From positions 1 through 64,000 of the forward strand of contig JAQQAL010000008.1 in assembly GCA_028532855.1 (NCBI GenBank): 64,000 nt of DNA. The letters run 5' to 3'. Numbering within the stretch: the first letter of the stretch is position 1; every line of letters starts with the position of its first letter. The translations under genes and the position numbers were made by a program. Shown here piece after piece: positions 1 through 8,479 of the stretch. The notes under the pieces are model-generated. The model was not told the DNA's origin and made no database searches. It saw only the letters and a program-made list of their open reading frames with translations. The stretch comes from Candidatus Thalassospirochaeta sargassi. GTDB taxonomy: Bacteria; Spirochaetota; Spirochaetia; UBA9216.

Positions 1-41
1 CGCCAGCGTTCGTTCTGAGCCAGGATCAAACTCTCCATAAT
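1..41 (-). rRNA. rrs: 16S ribosomal RNA, 5' end only
   Basis: Read on the minus strand, bases 34 to 1 carry AGAGTTTGATCCTGGCTCAG and the following bases of the 16S 5' terminus, a universally conserved segment. The gene runs off the left edge of the window. By alignment with the known bacterial 5' end, which lies about seven bases before AGAGTTTG, the mature molecule should begin near base 41. Only about 41 bases are present, which is too little for a genus assignment. Confidence 0.95.
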
Positions 42-628
42 ATAATTTGCTAACCATTAAGATTAGCAAGTTTATCCTAACAAAGAATCATTTCACAAAG
101 TGAAATGATTTTGGAGTTCAGCACTTCGTACTGAACATCCACGAATAATACCCTAAGGTATCAACATGAATGTTTTCGTCAGAAAACTCCATACTCAATC
201 GTACACGATTGAGTCGGCGTCTTTAATTAAAAAGACATCCGTATTTGGCTTATCTGACATCCTTCATATTCCAGAAGGCTCATCAGCATCACCCAAACAC
301 AGGCTCTCTCCATCCCTAATTATTCAAAAGAACAACAAAGTACCGTCAAAGACAGACACTTCTATATATCAAACCCAATGGATTGATAACAAATTAAGTG
401 AAACGCTTACGCTGTAAGTATTTCAAATCAAAAAGCAGTAGGCTTTCTAATCATGCCCCGCGATGCGAAGCTTGTCAGCAACAACCGAAGTTGTTGTTGA
501 GCGTGCCGTATTTTTAACAAATACAGGCTTTTGTGTCAAGCGTCTGGTGAAAATAATTTCAAGTATTTTCAGTAGTTGCTTGCTTAATGCTGCCTTCTAA
601 ACTTCCGTATCACCGCTGTTTTTGAAGG
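42..628 (-). other. Long structured pre-16S leader; no gene seen
   Basis: About 590 bases separate the predicted rRNA transcription start from the 16S 5' end. I see no credible protein gene here: the one open frame on the plus strand (166-417) has no ribosome-binding site and no recognisable product. The stretch holds stem-loops that would form in a minus-strand transcript: 86-110 (11 perfect pairs, 3-base loop), 116-136 (9 pairs including one G-U), 193-214 (9 pairs, 4-base loop), 219-236 and 475-500 (10 to 11 pairs around a 4-base loop). Such leaders normally carry processing and antitermination signals. I did not identify a specific boxA. Confidence 0.6.
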
Positions 629-635
629 CTTGATA

Positions 636-664
636 TATATACTTATTTGAGAAAAAAATGTCAA
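636..664 (-). promoter_or_regulatory. Strong rRNA operon promoter
   Basis: On the minus strand there is TTGACA (664-659), a 17-base spacer and TATATA (641-636). The -35 box is perfect and spacing is ideal. The spacer begins with seven T residues followed by C, the same arrangement as in the tRNA promoter at 5094-5122. It reads towards 16S, with a predicted start near base 628 to 630. Confidence 0.8.
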
Positions 665-668
665 CAGC

Positions 669-995
669 TTATTTCAAATTTCTTAATTCTTCTTCTTTCT
701 CCATTATCGTTTTCTCGAGTCCTTCCAATTCGGTCAGGATTTCTTTTACACCCGAGGACGACTGAGTCAGAGATTTTCTCTGATTAACAAGGAAAGCTTC
801 ATATGCCTTAATACCCAGCTCACCAATGAGTTCTTTCTTCCTGGAATTAAGACGCTTTAAATCTATTCTAAGTAATCCGTTTTCTTCTAAATCGCTAGCA
901 GTTTCTCTGGCCTTCTTCAGAAGTTGCTTTGATGATTCTATGCCATAATTCAGACTGTCGTTGAGGCCATCCTGCAGTTTTTCATAAATGGACAT
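669..995 (-). CDS. Small coiled-coil protein of unknown function
   Basis: A 108-residue charged, helical protein starting MSIYEKLQDG. The open frame extends upstream to base 1013, but ATG at 995 is preceded by GGAGG at the right distance, and the upstream extension merely translates that ribosome-binding site, so 995 is the better start. The second half (LTELEGLEKTIMEKEEELRN region) looks like a coiled coil. There is no signal peptide or membrane segment, so it is probably cytoplasmic. I do not recognise the family. It lies just upstream of, and on the same strand as, the rRNA promoter, and diverges from the zinc-ribbon/adk pair. Confidence 0.7.
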   Translation of the reverse strand: MSIYEKLQDGLNDSLNYGIESSKQLLKKARETASDLEENGLLRIDLKRLNSRKKELIGELGIKAYEAFLVNQRKSLTQSSSGVKEILTELEGLEKTIMEKEEELRNLK

Positions 996-1064
996 ATTTT
1001 CCTCCATATGCAATACTATACAGGATAGACCGGCTTTGAATGTAATTCAAGTTTTTTATAGGTT

Positions 1065-1093
1065 TTGTTAAGGTTTTAATAATTGGATAAGAT
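1065..1093 (+). promoter_or_regulatory. Candidate promoter for zinc-ribbon/adk pair
   Basis: TTGTTA (1065-1070), 17 bases, TAAGAT (1088-1093). The predicted start near 1100 gives a leader of about 11 bases before the ATG at 1111, which has only a weak AGGA upstream. Confidence 0.5.
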
Positions 1094-1110
1094 TTACAGG
1101 ATTACAACCG

Positions 1111-1410
1111 ATGACAGATGAGACTGCAAAGTACATCCGCTGCAGAAACTGCGGAAAACATGTAGAGAAAAACCAGAGCATAGCGGAGATCTTCTGTTCT
1201 GAAGAATGTGCCGAGACCTTTACCCGATGTCCCAACTGTGGTAAATTTTTTCCTGCAGTTAACAAAGAACGCTTTGAAGGCTTCTGCTCTAATGAATGCA
1301 AAACAGTTTATGACGACGACGGCATAATATCATCAAACAATAGCCTGACAGAGGATGAAGAGGCTTCTGCTTCTTCACAAGTTGAGAGTCAGGCAATTAA
1401 GGAGGAATAA
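1111..1410 (+). CDS. Double zinc-ribbon (FCS-type) small protein
   Basis: A 99-residue protein with eight cysteines in two repeated units: C11-x2-C14, C29-x3-C33, C40-x2-C43 and C59-x3-C63. Each unit has a CxNCGK knuckle followed by a FCSxEC knuckle, typical of small treble-clef zinc fingers. The C-terminal third is acidic and probably disordered. Its last codons contain the ribosome-binding site of adk, which starts two bases after the stop, so the two genes are almost certainly co-transcribed. What it binds (protein or nucleic acid) cannot be told from sequence. Confidence 0.75.
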   Translation: MTDETAKYIRCRNCGKHVEKNQSIAEIFCSEECAETFTRCPNCGKFFPAVNKERFEGFCSNECKTVYDDDGIISSNNSLTEDEEASASSQVESQAIKEE

Positions 1411-1412
1411 TA

Positions 1413-2045
1413 GTGAAACTCATCTTCCTGGGCCCTCCGGGGGCTGGAAAAGGAACTATCGCTTCAAAAATCTGTGAAAATCTCGGAATACCGCATATTT
1501 CAACCGGTGATCTTTTTCGAAAAGCGATTAAAAACCAGACTGAATTAGGAAAGAAGGTGCAGCAGATTATTGAATCAGGAGATTTGGTTCCCGATGCTTT
1601 AACCGTTGCTTTGGTGAAAGAAAGACTGAATAATCCGGATGTTGAGAAAGGATATATTCTCGATGGATTCCCCAGAACTATAGGTCAGGCAGATTCTCTG
1701 AGCGAGTTCAGTTCTATTGATGCGGTAATAAATTTTACAATTACCGACGATCAGGTCATTAAACGCCTTGCGGGCAGAAGACTCTGCAAAAACTGCGGCG
1801 CGGGCTATCATGTAGATACAGTAAAGCCGAAAGAAGAGGGCATCTGTGACAAATGCGGCGGAGAACTAATAATCCGCCCCGATGATGCGCCTGAGGCCAT
1901 CAAAAACAGGCTTGCAGTCTACTATGAATCAACTGAGCCGCTGATTGACTATTACAGGCAGAAAGGTATTCTAAACGATGTAGACGGGTCCCCAGAGGTT
2001 GCCGCTGTTGTAAAGGATACTGAAACTACCATTTCAGCAATATAG
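1413..2045 (+). CDS. adk: Adenylate kinase, zinc-type lid
   Basis: Catalyses ATP + AMP to 2 ADP in the cytoplasm. The P-loop GPPGAGKGT sits at residues 7-15, the AMP-binding STGDLFR near 30 and DGFPRT near 84. The lid is of the long, zinc-binding type with C125, C128, C145 and C148, unlike the enterobacterial lid. Length of 210 residues is normal for the long form. The start is GTG at 1413, seven bases after AAGGAGG; no ATG fits as well. It is the second gene after the zinc-finger protein and converges with the TPR lipoprotein, only eight bases away. Confidence 0.97.
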   Translation: MKLIFLGPPGAGKGTIASKICENLGIPHISTGDLFRKAIKNQTELGKKVQQIIESGDLVPDALTVALVKERLNNPDVEKGYILDGFPRTIGQADSLSEFSSIDAVINFTITDDQVIKRLAGRRLCKNCGAGYHVDTVKPKEEGICDKCGGELIIRPDDAPEAIKNRLAVYYESTEPLIDYYRQKGILNDVDGSPEVAAVVKDTETTISAI

Positions 2046-2053
2046 AAATTTAT

Positions 2054-3016
2054 TTATTCATTTCCTGCGGTGGAGTCCTCCGCCGTGGGAAGTATTGCAC
2101 TTACATCTCCCCGCCATTCCGTCTTTACCGAATTCAGAAGAACTTCAGACCTTCCCTCATCCTGCCATCCTGAATCGACACTGGCCTGTAAGGCTTCGAG
2201 CCCCCGCTCCAGGTCCTCCATGTACAGAAGCAGGATTTCACCAACTTTAAAACTCACGCGACCGAACAGTTCGACAGGAACGGATTGTTCCTGTGATTCA
2301 TTCTCTCCTCCGCCCTTCTCCGCTGCAAGATCTGTAATCCTGCGGTAGGCTACAACAGCGTCGGCGAAACGTTTTTCGGCGGCGTACCCGTCTGCAAGCA
2401 TCTCGATTGCCTCAAAATCATCCGGCTCGTTCTCCAGATGTTTCTCACACCAGATAATTGATTCCGCATAGTTTCCCAGCTTCGCCTCAAGCAGGGCTAT
2501 CTCAAAGACCGCCTCAGTTTCCTCTTCATACAGCTCTACAAGCCGCCTGAAGCGCTCCAGGGCTGCGCTATAGTCTTCAAGTGACGAAAGCATTAAAGCA
2601 GAATTATAGAGCGAATTCCTGCTGTCGGAAAAGATCGATAATACCTGTTCATAATACTCGAGCGCAGTTGAATCATCACCCTTCAGATGATAAACCCAGG
2701 CCTTCGTTTCCAGCAGCTGTCTGTTTTCCGGGTCAATCTCAAGCAGGGTATCGAGCTGTTCTATTGCAGAATCATAACGCTCCTGAAGTATTCTGACACG
2801 CGCCAGGTTGTACCCGGCGCTAACCAGTTCGGGATCAAGCCGCCGAGCCTTCAGAAAGGCTTTTGCGGCATCTTCATTGCGCCCAAGCTCAGTATAGGCG
2901 TTGCCGAGATTGTACCAGGCTTCAGCTGCCTCATCCGCCGGCACTGTATCTACAGTTGTACAGCTGAGAAATATTATTGCTGATAAAATAAGTACAACGG
3001 AGAGGTTCCGCAGCAT
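2054..3016 (-). CDS. TPR lipoprotein
   Basis: A 320-residue protein with a lipoprotein signal: a hydrophobic N-terminus ending in the lipobox FLSC, so the mature protein should start at the cysteine near residue 19. The rest is built of tetratricopeptide repeats (AWYNLGNAYTELGRNEDAAKA type) from about residue 30 to 210, followed by another helical repeat region to residue 300. A clear AGGAG precedes the ATG. It lies downstream of the UPRT-like gene with a 9-base gap, so the two are probably one transcript. The likely role is an envelope scaffold; the partner is unknown. Confidence 0.8.
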   Translation of the reverse strand: MLRNLSVVLILSAIIFLSCTTVDTVPADEAAEAWYNLGNAYTELGRNEDAAKAFLKARRLDPELVSAGYNLARVRILQERYDSAIEQLDTLLEIDPENRQLLETKAWVYHLKGDDSTALEYYEQVLSIFSDSRNSLYNSALMLSSLEDYSAALERFRRLVELYEEETEAVFEIALLEAKLGNYAESIIWCEKHLENEPDDFEAIEMLADGYAAEKRFADAVVAYRRITDLAAEKGGGENESQEQSVPVELFGRVSFKVGEILLLYMEDLERGLEALQASVDSGWQDEGRSEVLLNSVKTEWRGDVSAILPTAEDSTAGNE

Positions 3017-3025
3017 CTTCTGCTC

Positions 3026-4087
3026 CTATTCCCCAAGAACTGTTTCTTCTATTTTGCGCACCTGTGAACGATAAAGCTGAGAAATTCCTGCACCGTAATC
3101 AGCGATAAGCTGAATAATATTCCTCGGATACTCTTCGGAGTCTTTCCCATTCAGTCTGTCCCCTGCATCGCCTAGTCCGGGCATTATATAAGCCTTATCG
3201 TTAAGAACCGGGTCCATCCAGAGTGTGTAGACCTTCACGTTTTCCAGGGCCCGCACAATGCGCATTGAACCCTTCAGTGCAGATATAACATTAAAAAAAC
3301 TGATAGATTTGGGCTTTACACCGTTATCAAGCAGGTATTTAACTATTGTAACAAGAGAACCGCCGGTTGCGTTCATCGGATCAGCAAAGATAAGGTCTTT
3401 GCCGTTTAGAGATTCAAGGTCAAAATAAGATTTTTCAAGATCAAGAATGTATTCCATATCTTTCTCTTTCTTTGAATCATCCCTGTTTATCTTAAAAAGG
3501 GCAAATGGGGTCTCATAACCCTTTGAGGAGTACTCCTGAATCTCCTTGCTCATAATCATTGACGGAAGCAGCGCCCCCCTGAGCATTACACACATCACTG
3601 AATTTTCAATTTTCTCATCGACATCGGGAATTTTGTGAACAGCGTAATTCTGAACAGGGACATTTACCGGGGTTTTTGTAATAAGATAATTTTTATCTGA
3701 AGATGCACCGCCGTACGCAAGGTTGAAGAGCATCTCGTATGCCCTCTGGATATAATAAAGGAACTCGTGATTTTCCGTTCTAACATCACGAAGCTTTGCA
3801 ATCAGCCTTGAGGCTTCACCATGGCTTTCCCGTGGTGTTTTAAAGGAATAAACATTTATGGCTGGCAGTTCTTCTGTGATCTCCTGCATTAGAACACCCA
3901 TTTTATTATAGATATTAATCAATTCTTTCTTGCTTGCTTCACTTTTATCCGTAAAATTTGAAGAGCTTATTACATTGAAATGTTCCATAGCCTGATCATA
4001 GTAGGCCATCATTTTTGATATATTTTCCTTATCCGCATCGGTTAAATAACCGTCAAGGTCCGTGGCTTTTAGAATTACCTTGCTCAT
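3026..4087 (-). CDS. UPRT-like phosphoribosyltransferase with N-terminal extension
   Basis: The C-terminal half (about residues 145-353) matches uracil phosphoribosyltransferase: a PRPP loop with [10 protein letters not shown], the [11 protein letters not shown] segment, and the family's C-terminal [10 protein letters not shown] stretch. The N-terminal 140 residues are an added helical domain, which makes the protein 353 residues against about 208 for E. coli Upp. If active it would convert uracil and PRPP to UMP. The extension leaves open whether it is the housekeeping enzyme or a regulatory relative. AGGAG lies five bases before the ATG. It is the first gene of the pair with the TPR lipoprotein. 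Confidence 0.8.
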   Translation of the reverse strand: MSKVILKATDLDGYLTDADKENISKMMAYYDQAMEHFNVISSSNFTDKSEASKKELINIYNKMGVLMQEITEELPAINVYSFKTPRESHGEASRLIAKLRDVRTENHEFLYYIQRAYEMLFNLAYGGASSDKNYLITKTPVNVPVQNYAVHKIPDVDEKIENSVMCVMLRGALLPSMIMSKEIQEYSSKGYETPFALFKINRDDSKKEKDMEYILDLEKSYFDLESLNGKDLIFADPMNATGGSLVTIVKYLLDNGVKPKSISFFNVISALKGSMRIVRALENVKVYTLWMDPVLNDKAYIMPGLGDAGDRLNGKDSEEYPRNIIQLIADYGAGISQLYRSQVRKIEETVLGE

Positions 4088-4214
4088 TACTACTCCTATT
4101 CTGTTTTGTTAACTTATTCTATAATAAAAAAAAGGTTTATTGGAGAAGAAATTTACTGATAATTCAATAAAGTTGTATTATCTTTTAATTACTAAACCAT
4201 TTTCTGGAGGAAAT

Positions 4215-4688
4215 ATGAAAAAGAAAGTAGTATTATTAATTCTTGTTTTACTGATGACTGCGTCAGTAAGTACATTCGCTGTCGGAATCGGTGCCGGTGG
4301 TACGTTCGGCTGGAGCGCCGACAATGGTCTCTACGGAGGTTTCCTGTCGCTCAAACTTGACGACTGGCCGTTACTTGGAATTGATTTCTCATCAAGCAGC
4401 AGCGGCTTTCGCATTGGCGCGACTGCAGACTGGTGGCAGTTGAATGAAAACCTGTCCGGTGTTGTAAACTGGTACTGGGGCCTTGGCGGATACGGAAGAC
4501 TTGCATTAGGCAGCCCCACATCTTTCGCTCTCGGCGCAAGACTGCCGGTTGGACTTAACGCATATGTACTGGATCCGCTCGAACTATTCATCGAAGCCGC
4601 CCCGTCAGTAGGAGCCAGCGTCAGCAGCGGCGGCGTAGGTCTCGACTGGGGAGTTCAGGGTGCACTTGGATTCAGATTCTGGTTATAA
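4215..4688 (+). CDS. Small secreted, glycine-rich beta-barrel-like protein
   Basis: The start at 4215 follows GGAGG and opens with a classic signal peptide (MKKKVVLLILVLLMTASVS, cleavage after the FA near residue 23). The open frame extends upstream to 4140 but that part has no ribosome-binding site. The mature part of about 134 residues alternates small, aromatic and polar residues with many Gly and Ser, and ends in an aromatic-rich strand (GFRFWL), as in small outer-membrane beta-barrels. I do not recognise a named family. It is a single-gene unit with its own terminator. Confidence 0.7.
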   Translation: MKKKVVLLILVLLMTASVSTFAVGIGAGGTFGWSADNGLYGGFLSLKLDDWPLLGIDFSSSSSGFRIGATADWWQLNENLSGVVNWYWGLGGYGRLALGSPTSFALGARLPVGLNAYVLDPLELFIEAAPSVGASVSSGGVGLDWGVQGALGFRFWL

Positions 4689-4706
4689 TCAACCTTGTTT
4701 TATTTT

Positions 4707-4737
4707 AAAGACCGCCTAAATGGCGGTCTTTTTTTTC
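4707..4737 (+). terminator. Intrinsic terminator after the 4215-4688 gene
   Basis: Perfect stem AAAGACCGCC / GGCGGTCTTT with a 5-base loop, followed by T residues. It lies 18 bases after the stop codon. Confidence 0.9.
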
Positions 4738-4756
4738 TGTAAAATAATCAGGCCAT

Positions 4757-4789
4757 AAAAAAAGGACTGCTTCAACAGAAGCAGTCCTT
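4757..4789 (-). terminator. Intrinsic terminator of the tRNA operon
   Basis: On the minus strand there is a perfect 12-base-pair stem (AAGGACTGCTTC / GAAGCAGTCCTT) with a 4-base loop, then a run of T. It begins three bases after the CCA of tRNA-Glu. Confidence 0.9.
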
Positions 4790-4791
4790 AT

Positions 4792-4866
<75 letters not shown>

Positions 4867-5003
4867 CTGATCTTCCGCTTCGCGGAAGCTCCTGAAGTTT
4901 AACTAACGTAAAACTTCATAAATACAATCCACAGGCGTTACACTCTGTGGATGTTTAACTCGAAGAGTTAAACTCCTAAAAAACTTTTCAAAGAAAAATT
5001 TTC
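4867..5003 (-). other. tRNA-tRNA spacer with three hairpins
   Basis: The 137-base spacer between the two tRNA genes contains three perfect small hairpins: 4872-4888 (7 pairs, 3-base loop, ending about five bases from the 5' end of tRNA-Glu), 4929-4950 (6 pairs) and 4953-4973 (8 pairs, 5-base loop). These are probably processing signals of the precursor. No gene is seen. Confidence 0.5.
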
Positions 5004-5076
5004 TGAGCCGCACAGGGTTCGAACCTGTGACCCACGCCTTAAAAGGGCGTTGCTCTACCAGCTGAGCTAGCGGCCC
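5004..5076 (-). tRNA. tRNA-Lys (anticodon TTT)
   Basis: A cloverleaf of 73 bases on the minus strand. The acceptor GGGCCGC pairs with GCGGCTC, the anticodon stem ACGCC/GGCGT encloses CTTTTAA with anticodon TTT, and the T arm is CACAGG-TTCGAAC-CTGTG. CCA is not encoded after the discriminator A (next bases GAAAA), unlike the neighbouring tRNA-Glu, so CCA must be added by nucleotidyltransferase. Confidence 0.95.
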
Positions 5077-5093
5077 TTGCTGAATGCTCGGTG

Positions 5094-5122
5094 AATATAG
5101 CAACTAAGAAAAAAAATGTCAA
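5094..5122 (-). promoter_or_regulatory. Promoter of the tRNA-Lys/tRNA-Glu operon
   Basis: Minus strand: TTGACA (5122-5117), 17-base spacer, TATATT (5099-5094). The predicted start near 5087 is about ten bases before tRNA-Lys. The spacer starts with eight T and a C, closely matching the rRNA promoter at 636-664. Confidence 0.85.
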
Positions 5123-5147
5123 CATGGTTTAAATTTATTTTTGAACT

Positions 5148-5178
5148 TTTTAACTCCTGATATTATCAGAAGTTAAAA
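5148..5178. repeat. Near-perfect 15-bp palindrome over a stop codon
   Basis: The arms are 5148-5162 (TTTTAACTCCTGATA) and 5164-5178 (TATCAGAAGTTAAAA). They pair over 15 positions with one mismatch, which becomes a G-U pair in the minus-strand transcript. It overlaps the last three codons and stop of the barrel-like gene at 5166-6335. The minus-strand sequence after it is A-rich rather than T-rich, so it is not a classic terminator. It may protect the mRNA 3' end. Confidence 0.6.
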
Positions 5179-6335
5179 CCAAGCGCCAGGTTATAAACAG
5201 GGCTTGTATCAGGCTGACTTGCACGTTCGGTACCGAACATTGCAGCGTTAATTTTAAAGATTTTAAGGTCTAATCCAACACCCGCATTAAGCAACCCATC
5301 AGCAACCCCAACCCTGATATCCAGTATCTCAAGCAGGGTCAACTCAGTACCGGCTTTAAGATGAAGCATCCAGTGTTCGGCCTCACTAGGGTAAAGCCAG
5401 AAATCAAGGATATCGTCATAGGCAGCCATGAGCCTGAAATCAGTAAGAAATTTCTCAAGAAAATCAAAATCCGGATTAAACTCAAAACCAGCATTCAGAT
5501 TCATCGGAACCAGACCAATTTCTGTTGCCGGTTCTTCAGATGCCATGAAACCTGTTATACCGTTTTCGTAGGTGTTTTTCATTGTAGGTGTATAGATATC
5601 CAGTGCTGCAATACCAATCGAACCAATTCCGTCCCAATAATACTGAATACCGGCGTCAACTCCTATCAGAGCAGTAACATCCAGGGGTGAGTCCGTAAGC
5701 AGCTCGAGTCCGAATTCAGTGCCGGCCAGTTCGAGAAATGATTTTTCAATAGTTAAATCACCCTCTACTCCGCCCTTCAGCATGAATCCTATATCTATGG
5801 CGTGCTTTTCATCCCTGGTCAGCGGAATTCTGAATGAATACCCGCCTGCAAGCAGCAGATCTTCAGATACGCCCACAGCAAGCGAGAGCGGACCTGTTCC
5901 TTCTATGAGAACATCGGTTGTATTAAAAAGTCCGAATCCGAAACCTTCACCTATATAGCCGAAGTTTACTGGACCGGTTATTTTAATACCGGTATAAATA
6001 TTAGAGAGCATTTCCTGCACTGTCGAGTCCAGCAGGATATCGGTAAACTCACCTTCACCCGACATTGCTGTTGTCACGATTTCTGCAATATCAAATACAG
6101 GACCCATCATATGAAAGGTCAAATTGCTGAAGGTAAAATCCTCTTCAGCAGTTCTGAAACCCGCCGGATTGGCGAAGATGGTTTCAAGTCCGTCGTTGTC
6201 AGTGGGGTAAGGTCCGCCGAGACCGTAGTCCACAGCTGTACCTACATATATTCCCTCAGCGTAATAGTCCGCCTCGGCAAAGGCTGAGAAACCGATTAAA
6301 ATCATGATTAAAAGTACAATAAGTTTTCTATGCAT
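5166..6335 (-). CDS. Predicted outer-membrane beta-barrel protein
   Basis: 389 residues with a signal peptide (MHRKLIVLLIMILIGFSAFA, cleavage near residue 20-22). The mature part is built of alternating hydrophobic strands and ends in LALGFNF, a terminal phenylalanine typical of proteins folded by the BAM machinery. An N-terminal FANPAGF motif resembles the NPAG/NPA motif of FadL- and TraF-like barrels, so that broad class is my best guess. A GGGGGAG lies before the ATG. It follows the acidic lipoprotein gene by 15 bases and is probably co-transcribed with it. Confidence 0.7.
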   Translation of the reverse strand: MHRKLIVLLIMILIGFSAFAEADYYAEGIYVGTAVDYGLGGPYPTDNDGLETIFANPAGFRTAEEDFTFSNLTFHMMGPVFDIAEIVTTAMSGEGEFTDILLDSTVQEMLSNIYTGIKITGPVNFGYIGEGFGFGLFNTTDVLIEGTGPLSLAVGVSEDLLLAGGYSFRIPLTRDEKHAIDIGFMLKGGVEGDLTIEKSFLELAGTEFGLELLTDSPLDVTALIGVDAGIQYYWDGIGSIGIAALDIYTPTMKNTYENGITGFMASEEPATEIGLVPMNLNAGFEFNPDFDFLEKFLTDFRLMAAYDDILDFWLYPSEAEHWMLHLKAGTELTLLEILDIRVGVADGLLNAGVGLDLKIFKINAAMFGTERASQPDTSPVYNLALGFNF

Positions 6336-6350
6336 TGGTTCTCCCCCGCT

Positions 6351-7061
6351 CTATTCAACTGTATAGTCTATTCCGAAGGTAGAAGCATCAAAACCGCCCG
6401 AATCAGCCCATTCAAGGGCCTGTTCAAGGTCTTCAACTATTGCTGCATGTACTGCATTGTTATCTGGATCAAGGTCGTCATAGCTGGCAACCTCGTCGGC
6501 GGTACCCTCAAGAGCACTGAAGTCTTCCATTACGACAATAAGCTGGGCTGCCGCTGCTGTTGTATACTGTTCATCCGTCAGAGCATCTTCGCCTTCGTCA
6601 GCGTTTGCTTCAAGAGTTTCAAAAAAGCCTACCGCATCTTCAAGATTGCCGGTTTCAAGGGATTCAAAGATTTCCATAATGTCGTCTTCTGCAAACTCTT
6701 CCCCGCTTGCAAAGGTGCCGATGGCATCGGTGACTGCGTCGCCTATTCCTGAGGCTCCGATTGCAAGTTCAGCAGCCAGCTCAACAAGTTCGAGTTCGTC
6801 ATCGGTAAGCTCGGTTGAATCAAGATCGATATCCTCGTCTTCAATTAAATCTGTGATTTCGTCATAGGCTTCTTCAAGCTCTTCAGTACTGCCTGTAGCA
6901 AGAAGATCCTCCGCGTAGGAGATTTTCTGCTCATCAGACATTGTTTCGTAATCAGGTTCATATAAATTTTCAAATACACTTGTTGTAAATACGTCCTGGC
7001 ATGACGACAATGCGAATACAATCGCAATTATCAGAATAAGTAATTTGACGGCATGTTTCAT
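6351..7061 (-). CDS. Acidic lipoprotein of unknown function
   Basis: 236 residues from ATG at 7061. The frame is open four codons further (7073), but those codons spell the GGAGG ribosome-binding site of 7061. A lipoprotein signal ends in FALSSC, giving a lipidated cysteine near residue 21. The mature part is strongly acidic (many Glu and Asp) and helical, with no recognised domain. It is first of two genes with the barrel 5166-6335; the pairing suggests the lipoprotein works at the outer membrane with it. Confidence 0.7.
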   Translation of the reverse strand: MKHAVKLLILIIAIVFALSSCQDVFTTSVFENLYEPDYETMSDEQKISYAEDLLATGSTEELEEAYDEITDLIEDEDIDLDSTELTDDELELVELAAELAIGASGIGDAVTDAIGTFASGEEFAEDDIMEIFESLETGNLEDAVGFFETLEANADEGEDALTDEQYTTAAAAQLIVVMEDFSALEGTADEVASYDDLDPDNNAVHAAIVEDLEQALEWADSGGFDASTFGIDYTVE

Positions 7062-7115
7062 TTCACCCTCCACAAATGGTGCTCTTTTGAATTTTCGTCC
7101 ATTACATCGATTAAA

Positions 7116-8477
7116 TCAAACCCATTTTAAAAATTCACAGCGAATACCGTTTTCCGTTGATAATATCCCGGCGCGGCACAAGCCGCCTTCTCGATTATCA
7201 TCACCGTTGTTATTAAGTATATCACAAACTTCGGTTTTCAAATAATTTCCGCTTGTTCCAAGCCAGTTTTGACCCTTTTTCTGTTCAAGAAGCACCTCAA
7301 TCTCCCGGCCGAGCCACCTTTCAGCATAATCTGCTGAGTTACGGGCTGAGAGCTTGCGCAGGATGTTTGTGCGCTCGCCGGAAATACGCTGAGGGACCTG
7401 GTTCTTCATGGCTGCGGCGGCAGTGCCGGGGCGGGATGAATACGGGAACACGTGAAGAAAGGTGAAGTTGCAATCCTCGAGCAGGCTGCGGGTCTGCTCG
7501 AAATCTTCATCGGTCTCGCCGGGGAAGCCGGCGATGACATCGGCTGCAATGTAGGGGTCGTATTTTGCTTCACGCAGCCTTTCTACTGCTGATATTATTC
7601 TACTGCGGTCATTATGCCGCCGCATGAGGTTTAATATTCTATCACTGCCGGACTGAACCGGAATATGAAAATGCGGACAGACAAAGGGGCTTTCAACCGC
7701 GCGCGCCATACGCTCGTCTATTGTTTCCGGTTCAAGCGAAGAGAGCCGTATTCTTACAGACGGGTTTCCGGCCTTCACGGAACGGGAGGCTTCGGCGGTG
7801 AGTTCGTCCAGGAGAGCTGTAAAATCAATTCCGCCTGAATTGTATGAGGTGAGATTCACCCCGGTAAGAACTACCTCGCGATAGCCCTTCTGCTGCAGTG
7901 CTGTAAACTGTTTCATAACATCATCTACCCCAAGGCTTACGCTGTCTCCGCGGGCAATTGTAACCCTGCAATAGGCACAGCTGTTGTTGCAGCCGTCCTG
8001 GACCTTAAGAAAGGCCCTGGTGTGGTAGTTGAAATCTACCGAATCATACCAGAAGCGGTCCGGGTCGGGGGCTGTTCCTGTATCACCCTCAAAAAACGCT
8101 CTTATCCGTGGAGCGAAATCAATGCCCGGGCTAATCCCCTGCTCTTCCAGGTGGGAGGGCAGCCTGTTGATATCATCTTTATAGTCATGGGGCACGACAA
8201 TAACGTTATCGGCAAGCTTCAGATCAGCCGAATCCAGCTGGGCGTAGCATCCGGTTACGAGTACGGCTGACTCAGGATGTTCACCCGACAGCTTCCGTAT
8301 CATCCGGCGGGCCTTCTGCTCAGCCTTTGTTGTTACGGTGCATGTGTTGATTATATATATGTCCGCATCTTCCGATGCCGGACCGATAAAAAAACCCCGG
8401 CTGTCGAATGATGACGCCAGGGCTTCGCTTTCACACTGATTCAGCTTACAGCCGAGTGTATATACTGCTGCTCTCAC
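7116..8477 (-). CDS. mtaB: tRNA t6A37 methylthiotransferase
   Basis: A radical-SAM methylthiotransferase that adds a methylthio group to threonylcarbamoyl-adenosine 37 of tRNAs. The N-terminal UPF0004 domain carries the first cluster cysteines C10, C46 and C77 (GCKLNQCE, NTCTV, GCYAQ). The radical-SAM motif is C163-x3-C167-x2-C170. A C-terminal TRAM-like segment ends the 453-residue protein. GCKLNQxE is characteristic of the MtaB branch rather than MiaB or RimO. It is the third gene after bactofilin and a TPR protein, only two bases downstream of the latter. Confidence 0.93.
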   Translation of the reverse strand: MRAAVYTLGCKLNQCESEALASSFDSRGFFIGPASEDADIYIINTCTVTTKAEQKARRMIRKLSGEHPESAVLVTGCYAQLDSADLKLADNVIVVPHDYKDDINRLPSHLEEQGISPGIDFAPRIRAFFEGDTGTAPDPDRFWYDSVDFNYHTRAFLKVQDGCNNSCAYCRVTIARGDSVSLGVDDVMKQFTALQQKGYREVVLTGVNLTSYNSGGIDFTALLDELTAEASRSVKAGNPSVRIRLSSLEPETIDERMARAVESPFVCPHFHIPVQSGSDRILNLMRRHNDRSRIISAVERLREAKYDPYIAADVIAGFPGETDEDFEQTRSLLEDCNFTFLHVFPYSSRPGTAAAAMKNQVPQRISGERTNILRKLSARNSADYAERWLGREIEVLLEQKKGQNWLGTSGNYLKTEVCDILNNNGDDNREGGLCRAGILSTENGIRCEFLKWV

Positions 8478-8479
8478 CC

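Noticed and set aside
166-417. 83-codon plus-strand frame in the rRNA leader
   Set aside because: No ribosome-binding site or recognisable product, and it overlaps hairpins of the minus-strand leader.
4140-4214. Upstream extension of the small barrel gene
   Set aside because: ATG 4215 has GGAGG and starts the signal peptide; the upstream part has neither.
4903-5103. 66-codon minus frame over tRNA-Lys
   Set aside because: It translates the tRNA gene and its spacer.
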